Positions 5,579 through 6,696 of a DNA stretch of 6,696 nt are shown piece by piece. Below the pieces are notes generated by a model that saw only the letters and a program-made list of their open reading frames with translations, had not been told where the DNA came from and ran no database searches. The stretch is from assembly GCA_945876015.1 (NCBI GenBank), contig CAMCNM010000106.1:1-6696 (forward strand). Direction: 5' to 3'. Source of the DNA: Gemmatimonas phototrophica (lineage in GTDB: Bacteria > Gemmatimonadota > Gemmatimonadetes > Longimicrobiales > Gaopeijiaceae). Position numbers and translations under genes: made by a program. Every line of letters starts with the position of its first letter. Within the stretch, counting starts at the first letter, position 1.

Positions 5579-6640
5579 ATGGTGTTTCCCAGGTCCCGGG
5601 CGCTGATTCTGGCCGCCGTCTGTGCGGCGGGCTGCGACATCCCCACATCGCTGCCCAGCTGGACCACGGACTGGGAGTTCGTGGCCGTCGATCAGAGCGT
5701 CAGCACCGCCGAGCTGCTCCCGGCGGGCGTGCGCCAGGATCCCCTAGGCTTCGCCATCGACTCGTTCAGCGCGACCTCGTCGATCCGCCTGGGTGACGTG
5801 TGCGAGCTGTGCACCTGCTTCGACGGTCCGATTCCGGGTCTGGACATCACCGCGCACGACTGGCCGGTGAGGCTGCCGGGGGGGCTCACCGAGGCCCAGC
5901 TGCTCCAGGGGAAGGCACGTCTGGTGCTCGTGAACGAGATCGGCTTCGATCCGCTCGACGACGGACAGGGAGGGAAGGGCAATCTCGAGGTCGTCCTGAC
6001 CGACCGCTTCACGGGTGCGGTGTTCGATCGGCGCTCGCTCACCGGAAAGCTGCCTCCGGCGGACTCGCTCACGATCGAGTTCGACCTCGCACGCCTGCGG
6101 GTGCACTCGGGCCTGGTGGCCCGGGTCAGTGGTCACACGGCGGGCAGTGGCGGCTGTCCCGTGAAGCTCGATGAGCGGAGCGGATTCCGCGCGCGCGTCG
6201 AACTCCTCCGCGTCGTGGCCAGCTCGGTGGACGTGCTCCTCTCCGACGCCGCGCTCGCGCTCGCTCCGAAATCGGTCGAGCTGCCCGCCTGGATCGCGCG
6301 GCGGCTGAGGCCCGGCGAGGCGCGCATCGCGCTCGACGTGGACGTGAGGAGCATGGTGTCCACTGCCGCCGAGGTGAATCTCTCCGTGGCGCGCGCAGCC
6401 GACCAGTTGTTCACCAAGGGCGCGGCGCTCGAGACTCCGCTCATGCTCCCGCTCCCCGTGGGCGCGGCGCCCGCGGACGCGCGCGGGCTCTACCTGCTCG
6501 AGCTGGAAGGTCTGCCGGATGCGGCCGCGCTCCATTTCGCGGCGCGCACCAGGATCCTCGGCGCGCGGATCGTCCGCTTCACCGGCAACGAATCGCTCCG
6601 CTACCGCATCACGATGAGGGCGGAGGTGCCCAGCCGATGA
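5579..6640 (+). CDS. Predicted lipoprotein of unknown function (353 aa)
   Basis: The ATG at 5579 gives a clean lipoprotein signal peptide, MVFPRSRALILAAVCAAGC. It has basic residues, a hydrophobic core and an AAGC lipobox, with lipidation at C19. An in-frame ATG at 5537 would add 14 residues, including extra arginines and three cysteines, before the signal, so I prefer 5579; neither has a clear Shine-Dalgarno. The mature protein starts DIPTSLPSW and carries AELLPAGV (44-51), then a cysteine cluster CELCTC (75-80), NEIGFDPL (119-126), and long alternating hydrophobic/polar stretches suggesting a beta-sandwich (about 110-230 and 245-350). One more cysteine, C193, sits in GSGGCPVK. I cannot name the family; it recalls uncharacterised lipoproteins of Gemmatimonadota (memory only). 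The stop overlaps the next start by ATGA, so it is co-translated with another secreted protein. Cell-envelope location is likely; function is unknown. Confidence 0.82.
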   Translation: MVFPRSRALILAAVCAAGCDIPTSLPSWTTDWEFVAVDQSVSTAELLPAGVRQDPLGFAIDSFSATSSIRLGDVCELCTCFDGPIPGLDITAHDWPVRLPGGLTEAQLLQGKARLVLVNEIGFDPLDDGQGGKGNLEVVLTDRFTGAVFDRRSLTGKLPPADSLTIEFDLARLRVHSGLVARVSGHTAGSGGCPVKLDERSGFRARVELLRVVASSVDVLLSDAALALAPKSVELPAWIARRLRPGEARIALDVDVRSMVSTAAEVNLSVARAADQLFTKGAALETPLMLPLPVGAAPADARGLYLLELEGLPDAAALHFAARTRILGARIVRFTGNESLRYRITMRAEVPSR

Positions 6641-6696
6641 ACGCGCCTCGCCGCCGCCGTGCGTTCGCGTTCGCCGCGCTCGCGCTCTTGGTCGGG
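6637..6696 (+). CDS. Start of a secreted or outer-membrane protein (first 20 codons, truncated by window edge)
   Basis: ATG 6637 overlaps the lipoprotein TGA (ATGA). GGAGG at 6622-6626 lies ten bases upstream. The encoded N-terminus MNAPRRRRAFAFAALALL has four consecutive arginines and then a hydrophobic run, the n- and h-regions of a signal peptide. The cleavage site and everything after lie outside the window, so the product cannot be named. The coupling suggests it works with the lipoprotein in the cell envelope. Confidence 0.7.
   Translation, partial: MNAPRRRRAFAFAALALLVG

Noticed and set aside
5744..6535. 263-codon minus-strand open frame across the lipoprotein gene
   Set aside because: It is a shadow frame with Arg/His/Glu-rich composition; the plus strand has a signal peptide and an overlapping downstream start.

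Overview
This is a high-GC window, about two-thirds G+C by eye. It is densely packed, with four-base stop/start overlaps (GTGA three times, ATGA once), no RNA genes, no CRISPR and no insertion sequence. It looks chromosomal, from a Gram-negative bacterium: it has a lipobox lipoprotein and a second signal-peptide gene. The style of the lipoprotein (a short mature N-terminus 'CDIPTSLPSW', an 'AELLPAGV' motif and a CxxCxC cluster) and of the ABC transporter recalls Gemmatimonadota or related FCB-group lineages. That is a resemblance from memory, not a demonstrated assignment.

Layout, left to right. (1) Minus strand, 1-2211: a two-gene ABC-2 exporter/efflux operon of the NatA/NatB type. The ATPase (1246-2211) is translationally coupled to a permease that starts GTG at 1249. 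The permease reads normally for about 377 residues and then breaks near position 116-124. Beyond that point, in another minus-strand frame, lies a piece of an unrelated c-type cytochrome with a CIACH haem motif that runs off the window edge. This is either a real rearrangement or an assembly chimera at a contig end. (2) A 171-bp divergent intergenic region, 2212-2382, leads to a small plus-strand gene for an AbrB/MazE-like swapped-hairpin DNA-binding protein (2383-2574). (3) Tandem perfect hairpins at 2562-2599 separate it from the convergent operon. (4) Minus strand, 5437 to 2623: a tightly coupled three-gene operon encoding an 87-aa charged helical protein, a LuxE-like acyl-protein synthetase and a LuxC-like acyl-CoA/acyl-protein reductase. 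(5) A 141-bp divergent spacer, then a plus-strand operon of a 353-aa lipoprotein of unknown function and the first 20 codons of another secreted protein.

The most interesting unit is the LuxE-LuxC operon. Both enzymes keep the motifs and candidate catalytic cysteines of the fatty-acid reductase complex that makes long-chain aldehyde in luminous bacteria. No luciferase (luxAB) or acyltransferase (luxD) gene lies within the window, and an uncharacterised small helical protein is locked to them by an overlapping start. The inferred chemistry is activation of a carboxylic acid as acyl-AMP, transfer to cysteine, and NADPH-dependent reduction to an aldehyde. Its purpose here is not bioluminescence as far as the window shows.
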